From Pseudomonadota bacterium (GTDB taxonomy: Bacteria > Bdellovibrionota > FAC87 > UBA2466), in assembly GCA_009927005.1 (NCBI GenBank), contig RFNV01000186.1, positions 1 through 45,571 of the forward strand: a stretch of DNA of 45,571 bases, read 5' to 3'. The notes beneath the pieces were generated by a model. The model was not told where the DNA came from. It saw only the letters and a list, made by a program, of their open reading frames with translations, and made no database searches. Positions 37,277-45,571 of the stretch are shown here, piece after piece. Position 1 is the stretch's first letter, and each line of letters begins with the position of its first letter. A program made the translations under genes and the position numbers.

Positions 37277-38021
37277 TCAAAGGAAGCCAAATGGATTTAC
37301 TCTCATTGGAGCCATAGCAGCTGCTTTGGTCTTGGCTATTGCTGCCACTTTTATTGGAAAAAATCTGTATTACCTCATCCGTTCTCGACTCCGAACAGAA
37401 GCAAAAGTTTCCATCGTTGATAATGAGACCACACTTGCCGAGTTGATTGCCGCAAAGCTTTTTACCATGACCAGTTCCAACGCCTGTGAGCTTGCGAACT
37501 TTGTAACCACCTTTAATACAAACCCACCTACCTTTCCAGGAGGCTCAGTTACTTTGCGGATTGAAAAACCAACCCTCAATGAGTTTAGTCTTACGGCAAC
37601 TCCAGCTGGCTTCCAAGCCGACTTAAAAACGGCAATCAGCGCCTGTGCGACTAAGCCGAAATTGCCTATTAAAAATACGGCTACTCCCTCGACTGGAACC
37701 TTTCTGTTTTGCGCAAAAGTAAAAAATCCGGTGGCGGCTCAAAATCGAAGAAATCAGACAGGCTTCTTGGACTCTCAGGCGGCCTTTGCAGAAATTCGAG
37801 TAGATCTTACCAGTGAAGAAGTTTCACAAGAGGAAAAAATGCTGGGGGACGCTCTTCCCTGTGATAAATGGCTTCCACCAAACGCAACAAATACCGAAGT
37901 TCGCCAATTTAAAATGAGCTATCGAGTTTTCTGGAAAAGGGCTAATGATAATTCGGATCGGGGATATTTAACTAAAATGGGTTCTAAGATAATCAACGTA
38001 TCCGAGTTACAGACAAACTGA
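37269..38021 (+). CDS. Type IV pilin-like/pseudopilin protein
   Basis: Prepilin-type N-terminus NGFTLIGAIAAALVLAIAATFIG. Overlaps the DUF1343 stop by 8 nt. Confidence 0.72.
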   Translation: MPNQRKPNGFTLIGAIAAALVLAIAATFIGKNLYYLIRSRLRTEAKVSIVDNETTLAELIAAKLFTMTSSNACELANFVTTFNTNPPTFPGGSVTLRIEKPTLNEFSLTATPAGFQADLKTAISACATKPKLPIKNTATPSTGTFLFCAKVKNPVAAQNRRNQTGFLDSQAAFAEIRVDLTSEEVSQEEKMLGDALPCDKWLPPNATNTEVRQFKMSYRVFWKRANDNSDRGYLTKMGSKIINVSELQTN

Positions 38022-38032
38022 AGCAAGATAAA

Positions 38033-38926
38033 ATGAAAAGAAGTAAAACGAATTCAGCATTTACTCTTGTCGAAATGATGGTGGCTACTGCCATTACTTC
38101 ATTGGTAGCTTTGGCGTCGATTACGCTAAAAAATGCTGAGTACGAAGCCCAAACAACTAACGATCGATTAAATAGCGCTTCTCTGATGGGTCGAGAATTC
38201 CTCGATCAACGATCAAAGGTTTTTGTGGCGGCTTGGGATGATGTGGATTCGAATAAAAACCTAAAACTTTTTGACTTTACGGACACCGATGTAGCAACTG
38301 ATAGTCTGACCTTAAGTGATGTTTACTCAACAGATCAGGTCCAACCACCTACTCCCACTCAAAGCTTTCCGGGAACAAACATTAAAAGCTATCGTTCGAT
38401 TCAAATACCCACCGAGGGCTGTTTTGGCAGCTTTATCGAGACCATCACTACCGAATGTGTGCTACCAAGCCCCTCGCTGGTCTCGGTTGATTGGTCCACT
38501 TTGGCAGCAGCAGATTTGGCGGACTTGAGAGCGTGTGCCCCGCAACCAGATTCCGCTGGGCTTGAAAAGGATCTCCTCTGTCCGCTCAAAAAGACACCTC
38601 GGATTAAAGTGATTCGCTCTGGGACCATCAAAAGTAACGACACTAAGTTTAAGTCGGTGATTTATTTTCCATCGGGCGATAATTCGGGATCAGATGGCAG
38701 TCCTGTAGGAGCAGTTTTGTGTATTAGTAATAATGGTACAAAAACAAACTATCGGGATATTAATTTAAAAGTTCTCACTTTGGTTCGAACAGCAAATAAT
38801 AAAATTAAGTTAATACGCCAGGAAGCAAATTTTCCGAGGCCTAAGAAATTGGCCTCAAGTAGATCCGTTCGGCCGGCCCCCGTGGGTTGCGACCGTTGTG
38901 CGTCCGGAAGAGCGAGATGTCCGTAA
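38033..38926 (+). CDS. Type IV pilin-like/pseudopilin protein; 3' end probably frameshifted (see finding)
   Basis: N-terminus NSAFTLVEMMVATAITSLVALASITLKNAEYEAQ is a class III prepilin signature. The last ~25 codons are atypical. Confidence 0.8.
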   Translation: MKRSKTNSAFTLVEMMVATAITSLVALASITLKNAEYEAQTTNDRLNSASLMGREFLDQRSKVFVAAWDDVDSNKNLKLFDFTDTDVATDSLTLSDVYSTDQVQPPTPTQSFPGTNIKSYRSIQIPTEGCFGSFIETITTECVLPSPSLVSVDWSTLAAADLADLRACAPQPDSAGLEKDLLCPLKKTPRIKVIRSGTIKSNDTKFKSVIYFPSGDNSGSDGSPVGAVLCISNNGTKTNYRDINLKVLTLVRTANNKIKLIRQEANFPRPKKLASSRSVRPAPVGCDRCASGRARCP

Positions 38927-38941
38927 TCGATTGGAGAGCAG

Positions 38942-40285
38942 TTGAAAACTGAACACATAAAACCGTGGCAGTGGTTGACGGATCTTTTAATAGCCGAAGA
39001 GCGAGGCATTTCTGATCGCCAAATTGGGCTTGAGGTGGAAAGAATTGCTATCTGGAAAGATGGCTCACCTTTCCGCTACCAAGAGGACCCCAAAACAGGA
39101 AAACCAGGTGCCGAAAAACTTTTGAACCAACTCCATGAGGCTTATGGATGGAAACTAGTTGAGAGCTTGCCTTCGCGACCGATTGGTTTAGAGACACCAC
39201 ATGGGAAAATTTCACTGGAGCCAGGCAGTCAACTTGAGTGCGCGGTTTTGCCTCAGAAAAACTTAGTCGAAGTAGCTAATCACTTAGAAGAATACGATCG
39301 ACAAGTCGATAAGGTCGTCCAAGCGTGGGAGGGTTTGATTTTCCTCGGAATTGCCGTAAATCCGGTGCATCGAAATGATGAAATAGATGTGATCCCCTCT
39401 CCTCGATATCACATTATGACCGATGTTTTGGGAAAAACGGGTCGTTATGGAACGACCATGATGAGAAGAACCAGTTCTGTTCAAATTAACTTGGATTATA
39501 CGAGTGAAGCCGAGGCCATCGAGATGCTTAGAGTAGCTCTTCTCGTTGCTCCAATTTCAACTGCATTATTTGCTAATTCACCCTTCCTAGAAGGAAAGCC
39601 CACCGGGTTTCTTTCCGCTCGAGCAGAAATATGGAGGAATACGGATCCAGCTCGAACGGGCTTATTAGAAGAAGCTTTTGAAACGGGATTTAATTTTGAT
39701 CGATATTCGGCTTATTTGTGGAAAATGCCACTGATGTTTGTCCAAAATGCCCAAGGGGACTATATAAATGCGCAAGGGTGTTCCTTAGCAGATATTGCCG
39801 GAGGAAAGCTCCCTGGGGTCGAAATAAATCCTACAAATATGCGTTGGTCGATCCAGCAGTGTTTCACAGAAGCGAGATTGAAACCCGGTTATGTTGAAGT
39901 CCGTTCCGTGGATGGTCAGCTTCCTCAATACCGCCTGGCCTCTGCTGCATTTTGGATGGGCCTGCTCTACGAACCTCAGGCTCGAAAAGTAGCCTTTGAA
40001 CTTCTCGGAAAACTAAGTGCTGCCGACAGGGAAGGGCTTTGGAATGAAACTAGCCGGAATGCACTTAAAACAGAGTATAGAGGGCTGAAGATTAGAGAAG
40101 TCGCCCAGAAATTAGTTTTCGCGAGTTTAGAGGGTTTGAAAAAACGCGGCTACGGTGAGGAAGCTTATTTGACCCCTCTTGTGGAAAATGTGAAGCTTGG
40201 TTTATGTCCAGCGGATCGGATTCTAGAAAAATTTAAAACCGACTGGAACGGAAATGTTTTAGGAATTGTGAAAGGCGAAGCATGA
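38942..40285 (+). CDS. gshA: Glutamate-cysteine ligase (GCS2/plant-type)
   Basis: IGLEVERIAI, ISLEPGSQLECAVLPQKNLVEVANHLEEY, MMRRTSSVQINLDYTSEAEAI, LFANSPFLEGKPTGFLSARAEIWRNTDPARTGLL. TTG start at 38942. Confidence 0.93.
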   Translation: MKTEHIKPWQWLTDLLIAEERGISDRQIGLEVERIAIWKDGSPFRYQEDPKTGKPGAEKLLNQLHEAYGWKLVESLPSRPIGLETPHGKISLEPGSQLECAVLPQKNLVEVANHLEEYDRQVDKVVQAWEGLIFLGIAVNPVHRNDEIDVIPSPRYHIMTDVLGKTGRYGTTMMRRTSSVQINLDYTSEAEAIEMLRVALLVAPISTALFANSPFLEGKPTGFLSARAEIWRNTDPARTGLLEEAFETGFNFDRYSAYLWKMPLMFVQNAQGDYINAQGCSLADIAGGKLPGVEINPTNMRWSIQQCFTEARLKPGYVEVRSVDGQLPQYRLASAAFWMGLLYEPQARKVAFELLGKLSAADREGLWNETSRNALKTEYRGLKIREVAQKLVFASLEGLKKRGYGEEAYLTPLVENVKLGLCPADRILEKFKTDWNGNVLGIVKGEA

Positions 40286-40530
40286 TTGAAATTTACTTAG
40301 CTGAAAGGTGTCCCTTCTGCGTGAAAGTCCGGATGTATATGGAGCAAAAGGGGATACCGTATGTTTTAAAACCGGTCTTACTTGGGTCGGCTACAACGGA
40401 AATAAAAGATGAATTGAAACGATTAGGGGGAAAAGCCCAAGTCCCCTTTTTGGTCGATCCTGAGAGAAATATTAAGATGTATGAGAGCGATGATATTATC
40501 GCTTACGTCGAAGAGCACTACGCTCGATAG
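40282..40530 (+). CDS. Glutaredoxin
   Basis: 82 aa; CPFC motif in AERCPFCVKVRMYMEQKGIPY; VPFLVDPERNIKMYESDDIIAYVEEHY. ATGA overlap with gshA. Confidence 0.92.
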   Translation: MIEIYLAERCPFCVKVRMYMEQKGIPYVLKPVLLGSATTEIKDELKRLGGKAQVPFLVDPERNIKMYESDDIIAYVEEHYAR

Positions 40531-41461
40531 TATCTATTACGTCACTTGCAAGGTTCTTTCCGGTTAATTTTTCAAAGGATAAAAATCCAGTAGGCGAAGT
40601 TACGTTGATTTCAGACACCTTAGAACCAATCAGATCGACCCCAGCAAAAAGGATTCCCGTTTTCTTCAAAAACCGAGCAACTCGGTCGGCAACAGAAAGT
40701 TGTGCTCTCGAGAGTGGACGGCTTTCAGCAGAACCGCCTTGGGCCAAATTGGCTATAAACCCACCCTTAGGGGGAACACGAACAAACTGTCCTTTAAGTT
40801 TTCCATCAATGATCAAAAGGCGCCTATCTTCTTGAAGTACTTCTTCTAAAAAGGGCTGAACAACCACGCCTTCCCACTTCTCTGGTTGACCAAGGCCTCT
40901 CGTAATAAATTCTTCGCGCTTAACCTGCGAAATATTTCTGCCCCCATGACCAAGAAAAGGCTTAGAAATAATGAGTGGAGTTTTAAGGTTTTGTACAAAA
41001 GCGGCTGCGCTCGGCCCGCTTCCCAGATGAGTTGGGATGAGATCTCCATTTTTTAAAAAGCCCTCTGCAAACCCCTCGAGAGGAAGAAGTTTTTCATGAT
41101 AACGAACCAACAGAGAAGGTTTATTAACAAAGAAAACTTTCTTTTCCACTAAAGCTAAAATCCAACAAAGCCTGACATAATCCTCGTTAAACGGGGGGTC
41201 TTTTCGTATGAATCCCACGTGAAAACCTTCGGCTGGTAGGATTTCGATCTCTCCGAGGTTTGGGAATCCATCAGGTCGAAATGAAAGAAAGGGCCGAGCC
41301 CTTAACATGACTCTTCCGTTCACGTACTCAACCTCTGATTCCGTTAACCAATGAGCTCGGTGTCCCCGTTTGGTGGCTTCTCTCAAAAGAGCTAAAGACG
41401 AATCAGATTGTGGACGAAGATTTTCGATGGGGTCAGCTACAAAGAAAATGCGAAGTTTCAT
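40496..41461 (-). CDS. gshB: Glutathione synthetase
   Basis: KLRIFFVADPIENLRPQSDSSLALLREATKRGH, GFIRKDPPFNEDYVRLCWIL, ISKPFLGHGGRNI, FAGVDLIGSKVSEINVTSPTGF. Confidence 0.94.
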   Translation of the reverse strand: MKLRIFFVADPIENLRPQSDSSLALLREATKRGHRAHWLTESEVEYVNGRVMLRARPFLSFRPDGFPNLGEIEILPAEGFHVGFIRKDPPFNEDYVRLCWILALVEKKVFFVNKPSLLVRYHEKLLPLEGFAEGFLKNGDLIPTHLGSGPSAAAFVQNLKTPLIISKPFLGHGGRNISQVKREEFITRGLGQPEKWEGVVVQPFLEEVLQEDRRLLIIDGKLKGQFVRVPPKGGFIANLAQGGSAESRPLSRAQLSVADRVARFLKKTGILFAGVDLIGSKVSEINVTSPTGFLSFEKLTGKNLASDVIDTIERSALRRKR

Positions 41462-43179
41462 TTGGCTTCTGCTCCTCCCTCATCTCGAGGATCAAATACG
41501 GCTTCAAGATTTCCTGCCTTGTCTCTAAAGACCGCTTGAACTAAAGCGGTCCTGTCGGTTTCCACAACAGAGTGCCCGATTTGTTTTAGGGCTTCTAGAG
41601 TTTCTTTTTCGAACCCTCTTTCAACGCTCAATTCATCAGGAATCCATTGGTGATGAATTCGAGGGGCAAAAACAGCTGACTTCAGTCCTCTTTCGGGATT
41701 TTCTAAAACGCCAAGAAGGACTTGAAACACATGAGAGGTAATTCGGGATCCGCCCGCAGCACCAATTGCCAAGATATTCCGGTTGTTTTCCAAAACCAGA
41801 GTGGGGGTCATACTGGATGCCGGTCTTTTCAGAGGCTCAATGGAATTAGCTTTGCCCCCAACGAGGCCAAAAAGGTTCGGCGTTCCGGCTTGGATACTAA
41901 AATCATCCATTTCATCATTGAGAAAGATTCCGGTTCCCGGAACTGCAATGCGACTTCCAAAGTGATCATTGATCGTTAGGGTCATTGAGGCCCCATTTCC
42001 CTCCTCATCCAGAATGCTGATATGGGTGGTGTGGCGGTCTCTAAGCTTCGAAATATCTGTGGGGATTATTTCAGCCGCGGGAGTTGCTTTTTCGAGACTA
42101 ATTGATTTACGACGTGAAATTCCGTAGGCCCTTCCCAAAATGGGCTTTAGGTTGAAAGGGGTGAAATCAGGATCTCCGATAACTTGAGATCGGTCTGCAT
42201 AAGCCCGCTTCATAATTTCAGCCAGCAAATGTAGCTGCTGACCAGGATCTTTCGATTTGGTGGATTCCGCAGTTAACATCTGCAGCATTTCAATCGTTAA
42301 AATTCCCCCGGCACTTGGCGGTGGGGGGAGAAGTAATAGCTTTTTCCCCCACCTAAAAGTAAGGGGCTTTCGAATTTTAGGTTGGTAAGACGCTAAATCT
42401 GAAAGCGTGACGATCCCCCCCAGATTTTTTATGTGTTCAGCAATTTGGGTCGCAGTCTTTCCTGTTTTTAATTCGGTTTGCGGATTAAGAGAGACCCGCT
42501 CTAAAGTATCTGCTAGATCCGACTGTATCAAAAGATCACCATGACCCAGCGGTCGATCATCTCGCGATAAAAGATTTTTTACGTAGCTCTGTTGAAACAA
42601 CAGTTTCTTTTCTTCTCGAATAGCTTTGGCCAGAGAGGGGTAAACCGGAAATCCATTTCGGGCCAAACGAATGGCAGGCTCTAAGATTTTCCTCCAAGAA
42701 AGTTTTCCCCAGCGTTGGTGGATAAAGTAAAGGCCAGGGACAAAACCAGGAGTGGCGACCGACAAAATGCCATAGCGACTCAAGTCTGGCTGAGATTTAC
42801 CTAACGCATCTAGATACATATCCTTTTTTGCCCGTTGCGGAGCAGTTTCTCTGAAATCGACAAAAACTTGTTGGGGGCTTTTCCCACCGAGTGACAAAAG
42901 AAGAAAACCGCCTCCTCCCAGGCCCAGAGAATGGGGTCTTTCCACAGCAATGGTAAAAGCAGTAGCGACTGCGACATCAACTAGATTGCCCCCCAGCTCT
43001 CTTATTTCCTTACCGGCCTTTGAAGAAAAAGTTCCACCCGAGGCAATTGCAATTTGAGTCCCTGAAGCTTGGCAGCATTCAGGTTGGCGTTCCCACTCAG
43101 AAAAATTGATGTGAGGAAAGGGAGAAGAGGAACAAGAGACAAGAGTTGCGATAATCAGAAAATGAAAAAAATGTCTCAT
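41458..43179 (-). CDS. ggt: Gamma-glutamyltransferase (lipoprotein)
   Basis: Lipobox TLVSCSSS; ATAFTIAVERPHSLGLGGGGFLL; catalytic Thr region RHTTHISILDEEGNGASMTLTINDHFGSRI; ASSMTPTLVL; AAGGSRI. Start taken at 43179 (MRHFFHFL), not 43347. Confidence 0.95.
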   Translation of the reverse strand: MRHFFHFLIIATLVSCSSSPFPHINFSEWERQPECCQASGTQIAIASGGTFSSKAGKEIRELGGNLVDVAVATAFTIAVERPHSLGLGGGGFLLLSLGGKSPQQVFVDFRETAPQRAKKDMYLDALGKSQPDLSRYGILSVATPGFVPGLYFIHQRWGKLSWRKILEPAIRLARNGFPVYPSLAKAIREEKKLLFQQSYVKNLLSRDDRPLGHGDLLIQSDLADTLERVSLNPQTELKTGKTATQIAEHIKNLGGIVTLSDLASYQPKIRKPLTFRWGKKLLLLPPPPSAGGILTIEMLQMLTAESTKSKDPGQQLHLLAEIMKRAYADRSQVIGDPDFTPFNLKPILGRAYGISRRKSISLEKATPAAEIIPTDISKLRDRHTTHISILDEEGNGASMTLTINDHFGSRIAVPGTGIFLNDEMDDFSIQAGTPNLFGLVGGKANSIEPLKRPASSMTPTLVLENNRNILAIGAAGGSRITSHVFQVLLGVLENPERGLKSAVFAPRIHHQWIPDELSVERGFEKETLEALKQIGHSVVETDRTALVQAVFRDKAGNLEAVFDPRDEGGAEAK

Positions 43180-43247
43180 GATTTCCCCAACCTTATCTAG
43201 ACCTAAGTCTGGGGTCAAAGGAAGAAATTTGGTACAATCGCAGACCG

Positions 43248-44060
43248 ATGAAAATCTCACTCGTTCAAATCCAATCCACCGAAAATTTGGATGGCAACTT
43301 AAAAAAAATGAAGAGCTTTGTGGAGAGATCAAAAGAACAGGGTGCAAGCCTTGTGGTTTTTCCTGAGATGGCTTACTTCACTGCAAAAAGAGAGGGAATA
43401 AATCAAATCATTCCTCGGTATTCTGAACTCATCCAGCTTTTCCAATCTTGGGCTAAGGAATTTAAGATTGGCCTAGTGCCTGGAACCTTAAGAGAGCCAG
43501 TGGTCGGAGATCCAAAACGATATTTTAATACACTCTTATTGATCGGTTCCGATGGCCAAATAAAAGCCAAGTATCAAAAGATTTTTCGGTTCAAAGCGAA
43601 TCTTCCACACCACAGTTACGATGAAGGTCGTTTTTGTGAAGCGGGACATCAAGTCATTATTTGCGAATACGAGGGCTGGACTTTCGGATTTGCGATTTGC
43701 TATGACCTTCGATTTCCCGAGCTCTTTAGAAGTCTTCGAAAAAAAGGGGCTCGAGTTTTTATTCTCCCATCGGCATTCACAGTCCCGACGGGTGAAGCCC
43801 ACTGGGAAGTCTTGCTAAGAACTCGCGCGATTGAAAATCAGGCTTATGTGATTGCTCCCGACCAAACCCTAAACTCCGGTGAGGGGCTGACCCAATTTGG
43901 ACACTCTGTAGCGATTGACCCATGGGGACAAATCCTGAGTTGCCACAAAACAGAAGAGGGCATGAGTGTGATTGAGCTTTCTCGTGAGCGGATTAATTTG
44001 GTCGAATCCCAAATTGCCTTGTGGGAGAGCCGAAATGAGGTTCTCTTTCCGATCGCCTAA
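43248..44060 (+). CDS. Nitrilase-superfamily carbon-nitrogen hydrolase (candidate deaminated-glutathione amidase, Nit1-like)
   Basis: VVFPEMAYF (Glu), KYQKIFRF (Lys), FAICYDLRFPELFRSL (Cys) catalytic triad segments; RTRAIENQAYVIAPDQ. Confidence 0.88.
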   Translation: MKISLVQIQSTENLDGNLKKMKSFVERSKEQGASLVVFPEMAYFTAKREGINQIIPRYSELIQLFQSWAKEFKIGLVPGTLREPVVGDPKRYFNTLLLIGSDGQIKAKYQKIFRFKANLPHHSYDEGRFCEAGHQVIICEYEGWTFGFAICYDLRFPELFRSLRKKGARVFILPSAFTVPTGEAHWEVLLRTRAIENQAYVIAPDQTLNSGEGLTQFGHSVAIDPWGQILSCHKTEEGMSVIELSRERINLVESQIALWESRNEVLFPIA

Positions 44061-44093
44061 CCCCATGTTACCATTAGATTATTGAGGTGAACC

Positions 44094-45571
44094 ATGACAG
44101 CTTTTCTCTGGACTTTGGTCTTTCTTTCCGGTGCGGGATTTTTCGGTTTTCAGATCTGGGGTCGGCTGAAAGTCCTTTTAAAAGCCCGACGGGATGACGG
44201 CCGTGATTATAGCCGAAAAACATGGGGTCCTCGCCTTAAGAACACTCTGGTTTACGGATTCGGACAATTCAAATTTCTAAAGGGTGACCAACCCGCCGGT
44301 ATTTTACATATCTTTATCTTCTGGGGCTTCATTACTCTTGGCTTGCAAGTAGTCACCATGTTTGTACGCGGCTGGATGCCAGACTTCATTTTACCTGGCC
44401 TACATGCGGACCAGCTAGGAAAGTTCTATGCGCTCACGAAAGATATTTTTCAGGTCTTGGTTCTCATTAGTGTTGTAATCTTCATGGTTCGCTGGGGGAT
44501 TACGAAACCTCGACGGCTCTATGGAATTTTGCCGGCCGAACAAAAACTCAACTCCAAGCCGCATTGGGAACCCTTTTTGATTCTCAGTTTCATTGGGGGA
44601 ATCATGCTCTCAAGCTTTGTGTACGATGCTGGGCGAGCGATTCTGACTTGGAATCTTCCTGAAACACAAACTGAGATGGCTTGGTCACCTTTCACTCGCC
44701 TCTTTGTGAGCTGGATTGGTCTAGAAAACACTGAGCGAGCCGCTTTGTTTTCGAACGTGGGTTGGTGGATCCACAATGGAATTATTATCATCTTTATGAA
44801 TTTGCTTCCTAGTTCGAAGCACTTTCATATCATCACCGGCATGCTGAATGTCTTTTTTGGACGCATAGAGCCTCTGGGAAGGCTTCCTAAAAAAGATTAC
44901 TCAGCTGATGGAGCTATTTTTGGTCGCTCCCAAATAAATCAGTTTTCGTGGAAGCAAGTGTTGGACATGTATACTTGCACTGAGTGTGGTCGATGCTCTT
45001 CGGTGTGTCCCGCCGCTGCTACTGGAAAATCTTTAGCGCCAAGACAGTTCTTGCTCAACCTTCGAGATACTCTGTATGAAAATCAATCGAAGATAAATGC
45101 AGGACAGACAGAGTTTGATACAGTTGTGGGAGAGGGAAAGCCTGTCATTGATGATGTGATTTGGTCTTGTGTCACTTGCCGAGCATGTGAAGAGGCTTGT
45201 CCGGTGAATATCGAATATGTGGATAAAATTGTCGACATTCGACAGCATCTCGTCCAAGAAGCTTCTCGATTTCCGGGCGAGTTGAATCGTGCTTTTCAAG
45301 GACTCGAAAGAAACTCAAATCCCTGGGGAATTAGCTCGGCCGAAAGATTTGCGTGGGCTGAGGGGCTTAATGTGCCAACCCTATCCGAAAATCAAAAAGC
45401 CGAGTACCTGTACTATGTTGGGTGTGGGGGCTGCTTTGACAATAACCATAAGAAATCTGCTCAAGCCCTGACTAAGATCTTAAAAGAAGCAAACGTCAGT
45501 TATGCAGTTTTGGGAAGCGAAGAAACGTGTAATGGTGAAACAGCGCGGAGACTTGGAAATGAATATTTATT
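44094..45571 (+). CDS. Membrane (Fe-S)-binding oxidoreductase, ETF:menaquinone-oxidoreductase/FadF-like, 3' truncated
   Basis: My translation from ATG 44094 is open to the window end and absent from the ORF track. N-terminal NarI-like TM domain; CTECGRCSSVCP and CVTCRACEEACP 4Fe-4S motifs; YVGCGGCFDNNHKKSAQALTKILKEANVSYAVLGSEETCNGETARRLGNEYL CCG-type domain. Confidence 0.93.
   Translation, partial: MTAFLWTLVFLSGAGFFGFQIWGRLKVLLKARRDDGRDYSRKTWGPRLKNTLVYGFGQFKFLKGDQPAGILHIFIFWGFITLGLQVVTMFVRGWMPDFILPGLHADQLGKFYALTKDIFQVLVLISVVIFMVRWGITKPRRLYGILPAEQKLNSKPHWEPFLILSFIGGIMLSSFVYDAGRAILTWNLPETQTEMAWSPFTRLFVSWIGLENTERAALFSNVGWWIHNGIIIIFMNLLPSSKHFHIITGMLNVFFGRIEPLGRLPKKDYSADGAIFGRSQINQFSWKQVLDMYTCTECGRCSSVCPAAATGKSLAPRQFLLNLRDTLYENQSKINAGQTEFDTVVGEGKPVIDDVIWSCVTCRACEEACPVNIEYVDKIVDIRQHLVQEASRFPGELNRAFQGLERNSNPWGISSAERFAWAEGLNVPTLSENQKAEYLYYVGCGGCFDNNHKKSAQALTKILKEANVSYAVLGSEETCNGETARRLGNEYL

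Noticed and set aside
38871-38881. GC-rich GGCCGGCCCCC run as an insertion or cloning scar
   Set aside because: In the +1 frame it reads through smoothly as FGRPPWVATVV, so a single-nucleotide frameshift upstream explains the odd tail better.
43261-43281. GTTCAAATCC, reminiscent of a tRNA T-arm
   Set aside because: Lies in the coding start of the nitrilase gene (LVQIQS) with no acceptor or anticodon arms.
1-45571. CRISPR arrays, transposases, integrases, phage genes, rRNA and tRNA genes
   Set aside because: No regularly spaced repeats, terminal inverted repeats, recombinase ORFs or RNA gene signatures seen on reading.

Overview
The window is a compact, gene-dense stretch of what looks like a Gram-negative chromosome. 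A Bdellovibrionota/Oligoflexia-like origin is only a guess from gene content. From left to right: (1) a nine-gene complex I membrane-arm operon, nuoM1(partial)-nuoN1-A-H-J-K-L-M2-N2, with two divergent M/N pairs and no B-G or I genes; (2) Hsp20 and a SIMPL-domain protein; (3) an uncharacterised two-gene module on the minus strand; (4) a BtuFCD-like ABC importer; (5) a 456-aa membrane-anchored hypothetical; (6) a ferritin-like protein; (7) mutS; (8) a TrmJ-like methyltransferase with grpE, dnaJ and an LpoA/periplasmic-binding-type lipoprotein; (9) DksA/TraR family; (10) lon; (11) a subtilisin-family protease; (12) comM-comF; (13) rsmE with a polytopic membrane protein and a REC-GGDEF regulator; (14) dacB, a DUF1343/NamZ-type muramidase and two pseudopilins; (15) a glutathione island, gshA-grx / ggt-gshB / nitrilase; (16) a truncated ETF:menaquinone-oxidoreductase-like Fe-S protein that the ORF track misses because it runs off the right edge. 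I saw no rRNA, tRNA, CRISPR or transposon. The observations most worth checking are a probable frameshift at the 3' end of the second pseudopilin gene, where the alternate frame stops exactly on the gshA start (TTGA); the glutathione island with its possible deaminated-glutathione repair enzyme; the duplicated complex I M/N subunits; a long hairpin in the 5' leader of the diguanylate cyclase; and a strong intrinsic terminator embedded in the coding sequence of a convergent gene.
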